Positions 7,519 to 15,488 of a stretch of 29,280 nucleotides of DNA are shown here, piece by piece. Source of the stretch: PALSA-607 sp036510735 (lineage in GTDB: Bacteria; Actinomycetota; Actinomycetes; Acidothermales; Acidothermaceae); NCBI GenBank assembly GCA_036510735.1, contig DATCDK010000035.1:1-29280 (forward strand), given 5' to 3'. The position numbers and the translations under genes were made by a program. The notes under the pieces were generated by a model. It was not told the origin of the DNA and made no database searches. It saw only the letters and a program-made list of their open reading frames with translations. Position 1 is the stretch's first letter. Every line of letters begins with the position of its first letter.

Positions 7519-8532
7519 TCAGCCGCCGAGGTAGGACATCTCGGCACGCGGCTCATTGCCCCCGCCAACGCGCATCACTTCGGAGTAGCGGTCCCGCCGG
7601 CCCGACCACACGCCAGAGATCGCCCGCCGCAGTTCGTCGTCAGACGATCCTGCTCGCATCAACGCCCGCAGGTCGAGTTTTCGTGACCCGAAGAGGCAAG
7701 TGAACAGCTCGCCTATCGAGGTCACTCGCGCCCGCGTGCAGTCGGTGCAGAACGGTTGTGTGACGGAGGAGATGACGCCGATTTCACCGCTGCCATCGAC
7801 ATAACGCCAGCGCTTCGCCACCTCACCGCGCCGAATCGAGGGCATCGGCTCGACGGGGAACACAGCACCGATGCGGGCGATGACCTCGGCCGAGGGGACT
7901 ACGTCGTCCAGCACCCACTTGTTGGTGTCACCAACATCCATGTACTCGATGAACCGCAGAACATGTCCATGGGCGCGAGCGAATTCGGCGAGTTCGACAA
8001 TCCCCTCGTCGTTGCGCCCACGGCGCACGACAGCATTGAGCTTCACCGGAGAGAGGCCGGCATCCGTCGCCGCCGCAATCCCGTCAAGCACCGTCGCCAG
8101 CGCCAGTCGGGTGTCGGCCATCGCGGCGAACATCGCTGGGTCGATGCTATCGAGGCTCACGGTGACGCGGTTGAGTCCTGCTGCACGCAACGACATTGCT
8201 CTCGTCGCGAGCAACGAGCCGTTCGTCGTTAACGCAACGTCGTCGATGCCAGGCGTCGCCGCCACCATGGAAACAAGTGTTTCGAGATCCTTGCGCAGCA
8301 GCGGCTCACCACCGGTGAGTCGCACCTTGCTGACGCCGAGCTGCGCGAACACCGACACCAGACGAGCGAACTCCTCATAGGTCAAGATCTCGGTGCGGGC
8401 GAGGAACGCATGGTTGGGCCCGAAAGCTTCGCGCGGCATGCAATAGATGCAGCGGAAGTTGCACCGATCCGTCACCGAGAGGCGAAGGTCGCGCACCGGC
8501 CGACCAAGCTGATCCAGCGGTCCAGAACTCAC
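7519..8532 (-). CDS. moaA: GTP 3',8-cyclase MoaA
   Basis: MoaA is the radical-SAM enzyme that, with MoaC, converts GTP to the pterin precursor of molybdenum cofactor. The 337-residue protein carries the N-terminal cluster motif C24-x3-C28-x2-C31, LTGGEPLLR, the C-terminal second-cluster motif C-x2-C-x13-C (FCTDC to FTC) and the terminal Gly-Gly needed for activity. The GTG start at 8532 overlaps the ctaG-like stop (GTGA). A longer frame upstream is a shadow of that gene. It lies in the leftward arm of the CO dehydrogenase island, which needs Moco. No moaC, moaE or moeA is in the window. Confidence 0.95.
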   Translation of the reverse strand: MSSGPLDQLGRPVRDLRLSVTDRCNFRCIYCMPREAFGPNHAFLARTEILTYEEFARLVSVFAQLGVSKVRLTGGEPLLRKDLETLVSMVAATPGIDDVALTTNGSLLATRAMSLRAAGLNRVTVSLDSIDPAMFAAMADTRLALATVLDGIAAATDAGLSPVKLNAVVRRGRNDEGIVELAEFARAHGHVLRFIEYMDVGDTNKWVLDDVVPSAEVIARIGAVFPVEPMPSIRRGEVAKRWRYVDGSGEIGVISSVTQPFCTDCTRARVTSIGELFTCLFGSRKLDLRALMRAGSSDDELRRAISGVWSGRRDRYSEVMRVGGGNEPRAEMSYLGG

Positions 8533-9365
8533 GACGTCGACACCAGCACAAGTCGATCGCTCGCGCGCACGCGTTGCGCACTCGTCCGTCGCCGCTCGCA
8601 CCACAGCACGAGCGCATCGCCTGCGAAGGTCAACACGACGCCACCGACGAGCATCGCAACGGCACCGCGATGAATGTCGGCCAAGCTGTGGTCTGGGCTG
8701 ATGAACTTGCCCTCGGCGAACATGGCGGCCGAGATCGCAACGTAGATCGGCGCTCCTGCGGTGACGAGGGCGAGCTTGAGCCGCACGCTTGGTCGCCACG
8801 CGACGGGGTCCTGGCCGAGCATCGGTACCCAGAACATCAGCCCGCAGGCCAGGAAGTACACGTGCACGAATTCGTGGAAGCCTTGATTCACCTCCGACAG
8901 CCGGTACAGCGGTGTGAGCAGATACACCGCCATCGAGCCGAAGTAGTCGAGCGGCAACAGCACCGCCGCAGTTGTGCCGGTGATCAACCGCATGCTCGGG
9001 TCATGCAAGATCTCTGCGACGAAGCGGCGCACTGTTCCCGAACCTGCGGCAAAGCAGAGCCGGACCGGTGCACCCAACGCGAGGAGCGGCGCCGCCACCA
9101 TCATGAGGACGAGGTGCTGTGTCATGTGCACCCACAGCAGGTCGTCGTCATAGGCCGCAAAGCCGGACTGCAGCACGATCGCGAGCGAGGCCACGCCGAA
9201 CACGAAACTGACCGTACGAAACGCTGGCCAAGTGCGGCCGCTCGAGCGAACCCTGGCGACGCCGTAGAAATACGCCGCGACCACCGCGAACTCGAGCACG
9301 ATGCCGAAGATCGATACGCCGTCGGCTTGCCAGTGGGTGAGCATGCGCGCCCAGTCGACGCTCAC
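8529..9365 (-). CDS. CtaG-type cytochrome c oxidase assembly membrane protein
   Basis: This 278-residue polytopic protein has about seven hydrophobic segments and the caa3_CtaG family pattern: LLWVHMTQHLVLMMVAAPLL, HEFVHVYFLACGLMFWVPMLGQDP, and ISPDHSLADIHRGAVAML near the end. Family members help assemble cytochrome c oxidase, probably in copper delivery; the His and Met residues fit this. The GTG start at 9365 overlaps the stop of a 34-codon small ORF, and its own stop overlaps moaA. It is thus coupled to xdhC and moaA in the arm divergent from coxMSL. An oxidase-assembly gene here suggests support for CO respiration, or copper handling for the Mo-Cu site. Both are inference. Confidence 0.82.
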   Translation of the reverse strand: MSVDWARMLTHWQADGVSIFGIVLEFAVVAAYFYGVARVRSSGRTWPAFRTVSFVFGVASLAIVLQSGFAAYDDDLLWVHMTQHLVLMMVAAPLLALGAPVRLCFAAGSGTVRRFVAEILHDPSMRLITGTTAAVLLPLDYFGSMAVYLLTPLYRLSEVNQGFHEFVHVYFLACGLMFWVPMLGQDPVAWRPSVRLKLALVTAGAPIYVAISAAMFAEGKFISPDHSLADIHRGAVAMLVGGVVLTFAGDALVLWCERRRTSAQRVRASDRLVLVSTS

Positions 9366-9466
9366 GCAACACTTCCCTGCCGCCGGAACCGTGCGCCGAC
9401 TACGACCGCGCGCCGCGCGAGCCGCCGACCGACGATCATCACGAGCAGGCAGCAGGACACGGTCAC
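9362..9466 (-). CDS. Putative 34-residue small membrane protein between xdhC and ctaG
   Basis: The gap between xdhC and the ctaG-like gene is exactly filled by a 35-codon frame (including stop). It starts GTG at 9466, overlapping the xdhC stop as GTGA, and ends TGA at 9364-9362, overlapping the ctaG GTG start as GTGA. The product has a hydrophobic N-terminus (MTVSCCLLVMIVG) with two adjacent Cys, then an Arg-rich tail (GRRLARRAVVVGARFRRQ), as in a small single-pass membrane protein. Four-base overlaps at both ends match the other junctions in this region. The main doubts are its small size, GC-rich composition and lack of a separate ribosome binding site. Confidence 0.45.
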   Translation of the reverse strand: MTVSCCLLVMIVGRRLARRAVVVGARFRRQGSVA

Positions 9467-10719
9467 ACTGTCCTTGTCAGCGTCGGCGCCACAACGCCAC
9501 CCATCGCCGTCGTTCCGACACCACCCATCGCCGTCGTCCCGACACCACCCATCGCCGTCGTTCCGACGAGGCCGTCGTGGATTGGGCGTTCCGTGTCCGT
9601 CAGCGGACGGATGTCGGTGCGGCCGGTGCGCACCGAAATGATTTCCGCGCAGATTGATATTGCCGTTTCTTCAGGCGTACGGGCACCGAGGTCGAGCCCG
9701 ATCGGTGCGTGCAGGCGGGCCAGGTTGGCCTCACTGACGCCTGCCTCACGAAGCCGGCCAAGCCGGTCGACGTGGGTACGCCGGCTCCCGAGCGCACCGA
9801 GATATCCGACTGCGGTGTCGAGGGCCGCGACGATGGCAGGGACGTCGAACTTCGAATCGTGGGTGAGCACACAGACGGCGTCGCGCGGAGTCAGCGCGTC
9901 GGGCAAGGCCTTGAGATAGCGGTCAGGCCAGTCGACGACCACTTCGTGCGCGAGCGGGAAGCGAGCGTTCGTCGCGAAGGCCGGACGTGCGTCGCACACC
10001 GTTACCCGAAATCCCATGACCCGCGCTGTCCGCACCAGTGCAGCGGTGAAATCGACAGCTCCGAAGATGATCATTCGGGCAGGCGCCACGAACGACTCGA
10101 TGAACACCGATACGTCATCGCGGCCGATCTCCCCGCGCCCTCCGTAATGCCGCAGCCTGCTGGAGCCGGCGGCAAGCTCACCCGCTGCGTCACGGGCCGC
10201 GACGACGTCCAGTTCCGCCGTCCCGAGAGAGCCGATCAATGGTTCGTCCGGCCGGTAGAGCAGCTTCGCGCCGACACCCAGCCCTGCGACGACGGTGGCG
10301 AGCGCGACGGGTGCGTCGGCTCGCAGCGCCGCGAGAAGCGCATCCTGGACGTCGGGTGCCCACTCGAGGGGTTCGATGTACAGGTGGACAGTGCCGCCAC
10401 AGGTCAGGCCAACCGCGAAGGCATCCGCGTCGGAGTAACCGAAGGTGAGCAAGCCTCGTTCGCCAGTACCGAGACTTTCTAGGGCGGCTTCCATGACCGC
10501 GCCTTCGACGCACCCACCCGAAACGGAGCCCGCGACCTCGCCGTCCTCGGAAACGGCCATCGTCGCGCCGGGCTCGCGCGGACCCGAACCCTCGACGTCG
10601 ATGACCCGGGCCAAAGCGATGCGCCGACCCTGCTGGCGCCACCGGTCGACGTCGCCGAGGATCTCTTTCACCACCGCATCGTGCGCTCGCGCTCGGCGGG
10701 TGTCCAGCGACCTAAGCAT
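9463..10719 (-). CDS. XdhC/CoxI-family molybdenum hydroxylase maturation protein
   Basis: XdhC proteins bind Moco and help load it into molybdenum hydroxylases. The 418-residue protein has the N-terminal XdhC_CoxI domain (GSVSGGC at 64-70, VEGAVMEAAL, LTCGGTVHLYIEPL) and a C-terminal Rossmann-type half (MIIFGAVDFTAALVRTARVMGFRVTVCDARPAF, shortened here in meaning to a nucleotide-binding fold, then LGALGSRRT and GLDLGARTPEE). The C-terminal tail holds three copies of GTTAMGGV, absent from typical members. The ATG at 10719 is the best start but has AAGGGA too close for a normal ribosome binding site; internal GTG codons are alternatives. It is divergent from coxM and heads the xdhC-small ORF-ctaG-moaA unit. 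A second XdhC is encoded at 14577-15485. Confidence 0.85.
   Translation of the reverse strand: MLRSLDTRRARAHDAVVKEILGDVDRWRQQGRRIALARVIDVEGSGPREPGATMAVSEDGEVAGSVSGGCVEGAVMEAALESLGTGERGLLTFGYSDADAFAVGLTCGGTVHLYIEPLEWAPDVQDALLAALRADAPVALATVVAGLGVGAKLLYRPDEPLIGSLGTAELDVVAARDAAGELAAGSSRLRHYGGRGEIGRDDVSVFIESFVAPARMIIFGAVDFTAALVRTARVMGFRVTVCDARPAFATNARFPLAHEVVVDWPDRYLKALPDALTPRDAVCVLTHDSKFDVPAIVAALDTAVGYLGALGSRRTHVDRLGRLREAGVSEANLARLHAPIGLDLGARTPEETAISICAEIISVRTGRTDIRPLTDTERPIHDGLVGTTAMGGVGTTAMGGVGTTAMGGVVAPTLTRTV
9495..9566 (-). repeat. Three 24-bp tandem repeats in the 3' end of xdhC
   Basis: Three near-identical 24-bp units lie at 9495-9518, 9519-9542 and 9543-9566, sharing the core CACCCATCGCCGTCGT. 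On the coding strand each adds GTTAMGGV to the C-terminal tail. The unit length is a multiple of three, so copy changes keep the frame. The copies differ at one or two bases, which suggests recent duplication. Confidence 0.9.
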
Positions 10720-10792
10720 TCCCTTAGGTGGGCGTTGACAACGTTGCCGTCGGGCCACGGATACTGCCGGTAGGACGAGGCGAGGAGTCAGC
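10711..10792 (+). promoter_or_regulatory. Divergent promoter region of coxM and xdhC
   Basis: TTGACA (10735-10740) and GATACT (10760-10765), spaced by 19 bp, form a plausible sigma-70 type promoter toward coxM. GAGGAG (10782-10787) is the ribosome binding site for the ATG at 10793. The -35 lies in overlapping palindromes GTTGACAAC and CAACGTTG (10734-10746). A further inverted repeat CCTAAG/CTTAGG (10711-10716, 10723-10728) covers the xdhC start. These are candidate sites for a regulator such as the LysR encoded at the far end of the cluster. Confidence 0.45.
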
Positions 10793-11671
10793 ATGCAGGT
10801 ACCTGCACCGTTCGAATACCAGCGAGCAACCACCGTCAAGGACGCCATCGGGTTGATGGAACGTCTAGGGAGTTCCGCCCGGCTGGTCGCCGGCGGACAC
10901 AGCCTCCTGCCCATGATGAAGCTGCGGCTCGCCAACTTCGAATACCTGATCGACATCAACGACTTGCGTGGCGAGCTTGGCTACATCACGGTCGAGCCAA
11001 CGCAAATTCGGGTTGGCGCCCTGACCAGACACCGGGAGCTGCTCGAGTCCGACGCCTTGGGCGCGACCTTTCCGATCTTCCGCGACGCTGAGCGGGTGAT
11101 TGCCGACCCGGTAGTTCGCAATAGAGGGACGATCGGTGGCTCGCTCTGCCAGGCCGACCCATCGGAAGACCTGTCGGCGGTCTGCACCACGCTCGATGCG
11201 AGTTGCGTCATCCAAGGCAGTTCGGGCCAGCGCGTCGTGACGATGGCGCAGTTCTATCGCGGCCCCTACGAGACGGCCGTTGGCGACGGCGAGATTCTCG
11301 TTGAGATCCGCATTCCGATCAGGGCCGGCGGCTCCAGTGCGTACGAAAAGGTGGAGCGTCGAGCGGGCGACTGGGCAGTTGTGTCCTGCGGCGCGGCTGT
11401 ATGGATCGCCGACGGAGTGATCACCGACGCACGCGTCGGCCTGGCAGCTGTCGGGCCGAACACCACAGGGATTCCGGCGATTTCGGAGGCGCTGCGGGGT
11501 AAGGCGCCGTCGGAAGAGGTGTACGCAGCGGCGGGCGCGATTGCCGCCGAGAGCTGCAGTCCGACGACTGACCTTCGGGGCAGTGTCGAGTACAAGCGTC
11601 ACCTCGCAAATGAGCTCACCCGGCGGGCTCTTCGTCGCGCCGTGGCCCGTATCAACGGAACAGAGGTCTGA
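10793..11671 (+). CDS. coxM: CO dehydrogenase medium (FAD) subunit CoxM
   Basis: CoxM is the flavoprotein subunit of aerobic Mo-Cu CO dehydrogenase and passes electrons from the iron-sulfur clusters to the quinone pool. The 292 residues match the family's ~288. The two FAD-binding motifs are present: AGGHS (33-37) and TIGG (113-116, in NRGTIGGSLCQADPSED). The ATG at 10793 has GAGGAG upstream. It is the first gene of the coxM-coxS-coxL order typical of form I enzymes, with 3 bp to coxS. Confidence 0.96.
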   Translation: MQVPAPFEYQRATTVKDAIGLMERLGSSARLVAGGHSLLPMMKLRLANFEYLIDINDLRGELGYITVEPTQIRVGALTRHRELLESDALGATFPIFRDAERVIADPVVRNRGTIGGSLCQADPSEDLSAVCTTLDASCVIQGSSGQRVVTMAQFYRGPYETAVGDGEILVEIRIPIRAGGSSAYEKVERRAGDWAVVSCGAAVWIADGVITDARVGLAAVGPNTTGIPAISEALRGKAPSEEVYAAAGAIAAESCSPTTDLRGSVEYKRHLANELTRRALRRAVARINGTEV

Positions 11672-11674
11672 GAC

Positions 11675-12193
11675 ATGCAAGTGTCGATGACGGTCAACGG
11701 CACGCCGGTCACCGAGGAAATCGAGGGCCGCACGCTGCTCGTCCACTTCCTGCGCGACCAACTGCAGCTCACCGGCACGCACTGGGGCTGCGACACCAGC
11801 AACTGCGGCACCTGCGTGGTGTGGCTCGACAACGAACCAGTGAAATCGTGCACCGTGCTCGCCGCCATGGCCGGTGGCCATGAGGTGCGTACGGTCGAAG
11901 GTCTCGAACAAGACGGCGTGCTCGACCCGGTGCAGCAGGGGTTCATGGAATGCCACGGCCTCCAGTGCGGCTTCTGCACTCCCGGCATGATGATGACGGC
12001 GCGTGCATTGCTCGATCGCAATCCCGACCCGTCGGACGGCGAGATTCGCGAGGCCATCTCGGGCCAGATTTGCCGGTGTACGGGCTACACGACGATCGTC
12101 CGATCGATCAAATGGGCGGCGGCCACTGAGGCAGCTGCACATACCACCCCCGAGGCGGCCGGCGTCTCGGTCACCGCAGGGAGTGCGTCATGA
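11675..12193 (+). CDS. coxS: CO dehydrogenase small (2Fe-2S) subunit CoxS
   Basis: This 172-residue iron-sulfur subunit carries electrons from the Mo-Cu site to FAD. The plant-ferredoxin-type cluster cysteines C39, C44, C47 and C59 (WGCDTSNCGTC to VKSC) and the helical-domain cluster C98, C101, C133 and C135 (QCGFC to ICRC) are all present. The stop overlaps the coxL ATG by 4 bp. The length is close to the usual ~166. Confidence 0.97.
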   Translation: MQVSMTVNGTPVTEEIEGRTLLVHFLRDQLQLTGTHWGCDTSNCGTCVVWLDNEPVKSCTVLAAMAGGHEVRTVEGLEQDGVLDPVQQGFMECHGLQCGFCTPGMMMTARALLDRNPDPSDGEIREAISGQICRCTGYTTIVRSIKWAAATEAAAHTTPEAAGVSVTAGSAS

Positions 12194-14580
12194 CCGCCGT
12201 CGAAGATCGCCCGGCCGGATTCGTCAACAACGACGAGAAGCCCGTCGGCTATGGCCGCATGCTGCGCAAGGAAGACCCGCGCTTCATTCGCGGGATGGGT
12301 CACTACGTCGACGACATCCAGTTGCCGGGCATGTTGCACCTCGCCATCTTGCGAGCCCCGGCGGCCCATGCCCGGTTGGTGAGTATCGACACCACCGCGG
12401 CTGCAGCTCACCCGAAGGTCAAGGCCGTGGTGACCGGAGCCATGCTGGCCGAAAAGGGGCTGGCATGGATGCCGACGTTGTCGAACGACGTGCAGGCCGT
12501 GCTGGTGACCGACAAGGCCAGGTTCCAGGGCCAAGAGGTCGCGTTTGTCGTGGCCGAGGACCGTTACGCCGCGCGCGACGCACTCGAACTCATAGAAGTG
12601 GAATGGGAAATCCTGACGCCGGTGATGGATGCGCGGCAAGCACTCGCACCCGACGCACCATTGATCCGCGATGACCTCGAGGGCAAGAAGGACAACCACT
12701 GCTTCGACTGGCAGACCGGAGACGAAGCAGCAACCGAGGCTGTCTTTGCGAAAGCCGACGTCGTCGTCAGTGAAGACATCGTCTACCCGCGCGTGCATCC
12801 GGCACCGATGGAGACGTGCGGCTGCGTTGCCGACTACGAGCGTGTCGCAGGCAAACTCACCCTCTGGACGACGAGTCAGGCACCGCACGCGCACCGCACC
12901 GTCTACGCCCTCGTATCGGGTCTGCCCGAGCACAAGATTCGCGTGATCGCCCCTGACATCGGTGGCGGCTTCGGCAACAAGGTGCCGATCTACCCGGGCT
13001 ATGTCTGCGCCATCGTCGCGTCGCTTGTCGTCGGCAAGCCGGTGAAGTGGATGGAGGACCGCTCAGAAAACCTCGTGAGCACAGGGTTTGCGCGCGACTA
13101 CATCATGCGTGGCGAGATCGCCGCGACGAAGGAAGGCAAGATCCTCGCGATTCGCACGAATGTGCTCGCCGACCATGGCGCGTTCAACGGCACCGCGGCG
13201 CCGATCAAGTACCCGGCCGGGTTCTTCGGAGTATTCACCGGGAGCTACGACCTCGAAGCCGCGTTCTGCAAGATGACCGCCGTCTACACGAACAAGGCGC
13301 CTGGTGGCGTCGCGTACGCATGCTCGTTCCGCATCACCGAGGCCGTCTACCTCGTCGAGCGCATCGTCGACTGCCTCGCGTACGAGCTGAAAATGGACCC
13401 CGCCGAGTTGCGGCTGAAGAACTTCATTCAACCGGATCAGTTCCCGTACACGACGAAGACCGGCTGGGTCTACGACTCCGGTAACTACGAGCCGGCCATG
13501 CGACTCGCGATGGAGATGGCGGGATACGCCGACCTTCGCAAGGAGCAAGCAGAAAAGCGTGAGCGCGGCGAGCTGATGGGCATCGGCGTTGCGTTCTTTA
13601 CCGAGGCAGTTGGCGCCGGTCCGCGTAAGGACATGGACATTCTCGGTCTCGGCATGGCCGACGGTTCGGAACTGCGGATTCACCCCACGGGTAAGGCGGT
13701 CCTCCGCGTTTCGTGCATGAGCCAAGGCCAAGGTCACGAGACAACGTATGCACAGATCGTCGCGGAGGAGATCGGCATCCCACCGGCAGACATTCAGGTC
13801 GTCAACGGTGACACCGACAACACGCCGTTCGGCCTCGGAACCTACGGCAGCCGTTCAACACCGGTGTCGGGTGCCGCTGCGGCTCTCGTCGCGCGAAAGG
13901 TACGCGACAAGGCACAGATCATTGCGTCGGGAATGCTTGAAGTCTCCGTCGCCGACCTCGAATGGGAGAAGGGCTCGTTCCACGTCAAGGGCGACCCGTC
14001 GAAGTCGGTCACGATCCAAGCCATCGCGATGCGCGCGCACGGCGCGGGCGACCTTCCCGAAGGCGTCGAGGGCGGGCTGGAAGCACAGATCTGCTACAAC
14101 CCGTCGAACCTGACCTACCCGTTCGGCGCCTACATCTGCGTCGTCGACATCGATCCCGGCACCGCACAAGTGAAGGTGCGCAGCTTCGTCGCCGTCGATG
14201 ACTGCGGCACGCGGATCAACCCGATGATCATCGAGGGTCAGATTCACGGCGGCCTCACGGACGGCGTCGGCATGGCGCTGATGGAGATGATCGCGTTTGA
14301 CGAGGACGGCAACTGCCTCTCGAGCTCACTCATGGACTACCTCATTCCCACCGCGCTCGAGGTGCCCGAATGGCAGACCGGGCACACCGTCACGCCGTCA
14401 CCGCATCACCCGATCGGTGCCAAGGGTGTTGGGGAGTCTGCGACCGTTGGGTCGCCGCCGGCGATCGTGAACGCTGTGGTTGACGCCCTGAAGCCCTTCA
14501 ACATTCGGCATGCCGACATGCCGCTCACACCCTCGCGAGTCTGGGAGACCATGCAGGGAAGGCATCGGCCGCCGGTGTGA
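12190..14580 (+). CDS. coxL: CO dehydrogenase large (molybdenum-copper) subunit CoxL, form I
   Basis: CoxL is the catalytic subunit oxidising CO to CO2 at a Mo-S-Cu centre carrying molybdopterin cytosine dinucleotide. The 796 residues compare with ~809 in well-studied members. The diagnostic form I motif AYACSFR is at 375-381, so C378 would be the copper ligand; form II proteins have AYRGAGR. Also visible are the cofactor-binding GGGFGNK (258-264), GQGHETTYAQ and the catalytic Glu in GVGESA (E749). The start overlaps coxS and the stop overlaps the XdhC-YHS gene (GTGA), so translation is coupled along the operon. By motif it is a true CO oxidiser. Confidence 0.97.
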   Translation: MTAVEDRPAGFVNNDEKPVGYGRMLRKEDPRFIRGMGHYVDDIQLPGMLHLAILRAPAAHARLVSIDTTAAAAHPKVKAVVTGAMLAEKGLAWMPTLSNDVQAVLVTDKARFQGQEVAFVVAEDRYAARDALELIEVEWEILTPVMDARQALAPDAPLIRDDLEGKKDNHCFDWQTGDEAATEAVFAKADVVVSEDIVYPRVHPAPMETCGCVADYERVAGKLTLWTTSQAPHAHRTVYALVSGLPEHKIRVIAPDIGGGFGNKVPIYPGYVCAIVASLVVGKPVKWMEDRSENLVSTGFARDYIMRGEIAATKEGKILAIRTNVLADHGAFNGTAAPIKYPAGFFGVFTGSYDLEAAFCKMTAVYTNKAPGGVAYACSFRITEAVYLVERIVDCLAYELKMDPAELRLKNFIQPDQFPYTTKTGWVYDSGNYEPAMRLAMEMAGYADLRKEQAEKRERGELMGIGVAFFTEAVGAGPRKDMDILGLGMADGSELRIHPTGKAVLRVSCMSQGQGHETTYAQIVAEEIGIPPADIQVVNGDTDNTPFGLGTYGSRSTPVSGAAAALVARKVRDKAQIIASGMLEVSVADLEWEKGSFHVKGDPSKSVTIQAIAMRAHGAGDLPEGVEGGLEAQICYNPSNLTYPFGAYICVVDIDPGTAQVKVRSFVAVDDCGTRINPMIIEGQIHGGLTDGVGMALMEMIAFDEDGNCLSSSLMDYLIPTALEVPEWQTGHTVTPSPHHPIGAKGVGESATVGSPPAIVNAVVDALKPFNIRHADMPLTPSRVWETMQGRHRPPV

Positions 14581-15485
14581 CGACCGAACCACGCCTGCGC
14601 TCGCGGCTCGCTGACCGAGCCTCCGAGCTCGTGGCGAGCCGCCAGCCGTTCGTGCGCGCGACGGTGGTGCGCGCCCAGTCACCGACGTCCGCACGGCCGG
14701 GTGACAGCGCGATCATCTTGAGCGATGGAACGATCGAGGGGTTTGTCGGCGGGCACTGCGCGAAGGAGTCAGTGCGCGCAGCAGCATTCACCACCTTGCG
14801 CGACGGGGAAGCCATGCTGCTGCGAGTTCTGCCGGACGACAGCACCGTTTTCCCTGAGACGCCTGGCGCACAACTGACAATCAATCCGTGCCTGTCAGGA
14901 GGGGCGTTGGAGATCTTCCTCGAGCCGCAGCTTCCGCCAGCGATCGTCGAGGTTTTCGGCGACACGCCCGTTGCAGACGCCGTCGCGGCGCTCGCCGAGA
15001 CGGTCGGATTCGCGGTCGGCCGCTCGTTGCCTGGTCGGGCAGTAGAGGGTGCCGTTGCTGTCATTGTCTCGACACACGGACACGACGAGCCGGAATGCAT
15101 CCGGGCCGCGTTGGACGCCGGCGTCGGCTTCATCGGCCTGGTCGCGAGTCGGGTTCGTGGTGAGTCGGTACTCGATGCGATGGACCTCACACCGGACGAG
15201 CGTGCGCGGGTTCACACCCCCGTTGGAGTCGACATTGGGGCCAAGACTGCGGCGGAGATTGGGCTGTCGATCGTTGCCGGAATCGTGGCGGCCGTTCGCG
15301 TCGACGGTGTGGTCGCGGGCGACGCTGAGCCGGTCGAGTCACCAGCAACTGCGCTCGACCCGATCTGTGGAATGACGGTTGTGGTGCTACCGACGACAGC
15401 CCACTTGCGCGCCGATGGCGTTGATTACTGGTTCTGCAGCCAGGGTTGCCGCGATCGCTATGCGGCCCAGGTCGGACAGGCCTGA
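14577..15485 (+). CDS. XdhC-family maturation protein fused to a C-terminal YHS domain
   Basis: The 302-residue protein starts GTG, overlapping the coxL stop. Residues ~1-120 are an XdhC_CoxI domain (FVGGHCAKESVRAAA in place of the usual SGGC). Residues ~120-240 are the XdhC C-terminal half with a worn Rossmann region but the conserved GFIGLVASRVRG and GVDIGAKTAAE. Residues 261-298 are a YHS domain (DPICGMTV, then VDYWFCSQGCRDRYA) with C264, C287 and C291. YHS domains occur in copper ATPases and other metal proteins, so the fusion may bring metal (perhaps Cu) to the Moco-loading step. That link is inference. The position right after coxL argues for a role in CoxL maturation (CoxF/CoxI-like). 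Confidence 0.86.
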   Translation: MTTEPRLRSRLADRASELVASRQPFVRATVVRAQSPTSARPGDSAIILSDGTIEGFVGGHCAKESVRAAAFTTLRDGEAMLLRVLPDDSTVFPETPGAQLTINPCLSGGALEIFLEPQLPPAIVEVFGDTPVADAVAALAETVGFAVGRSLPGRAVEGAVAVIVSTHGHDEPECIRAALDAGVGFIGLVASRVRGESVLDAMDLTPDERARVHTPVGVDIGAKTAAEIGLSIVAGIVAAVRVDGVVAGDAEPVESPATALDPICGMTVVVLPTTAHLRADGVDYWFCSQGCRDRYAAQVGQA

Positions 15486-15488
15486 GTC

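Noticed and set aside
8574..9641. 355-codon plus-strand frame across the ctaG-like gene
   Set aside because: His/Arg/Glu-rich shadow of a membrane protein's codons; no start signal and no domain.
10865..12142. Long open frame (425 codons) on the minus strand across coxM and coxS
   Set aside because: It is antisense to two genes with clear cofactor motifs; the translation is low-complexity and has no domain pattern. High GC gives long stop-free shadow frames.
12190..14580. Form II (putative) CoxL or xanthine dehydrogenase large subunit
   Set aside because: The AYACSFR motif, the M-S-L gene order and the CoxD/E/G genes fit form I, not AYRGAGR form II or XDH.
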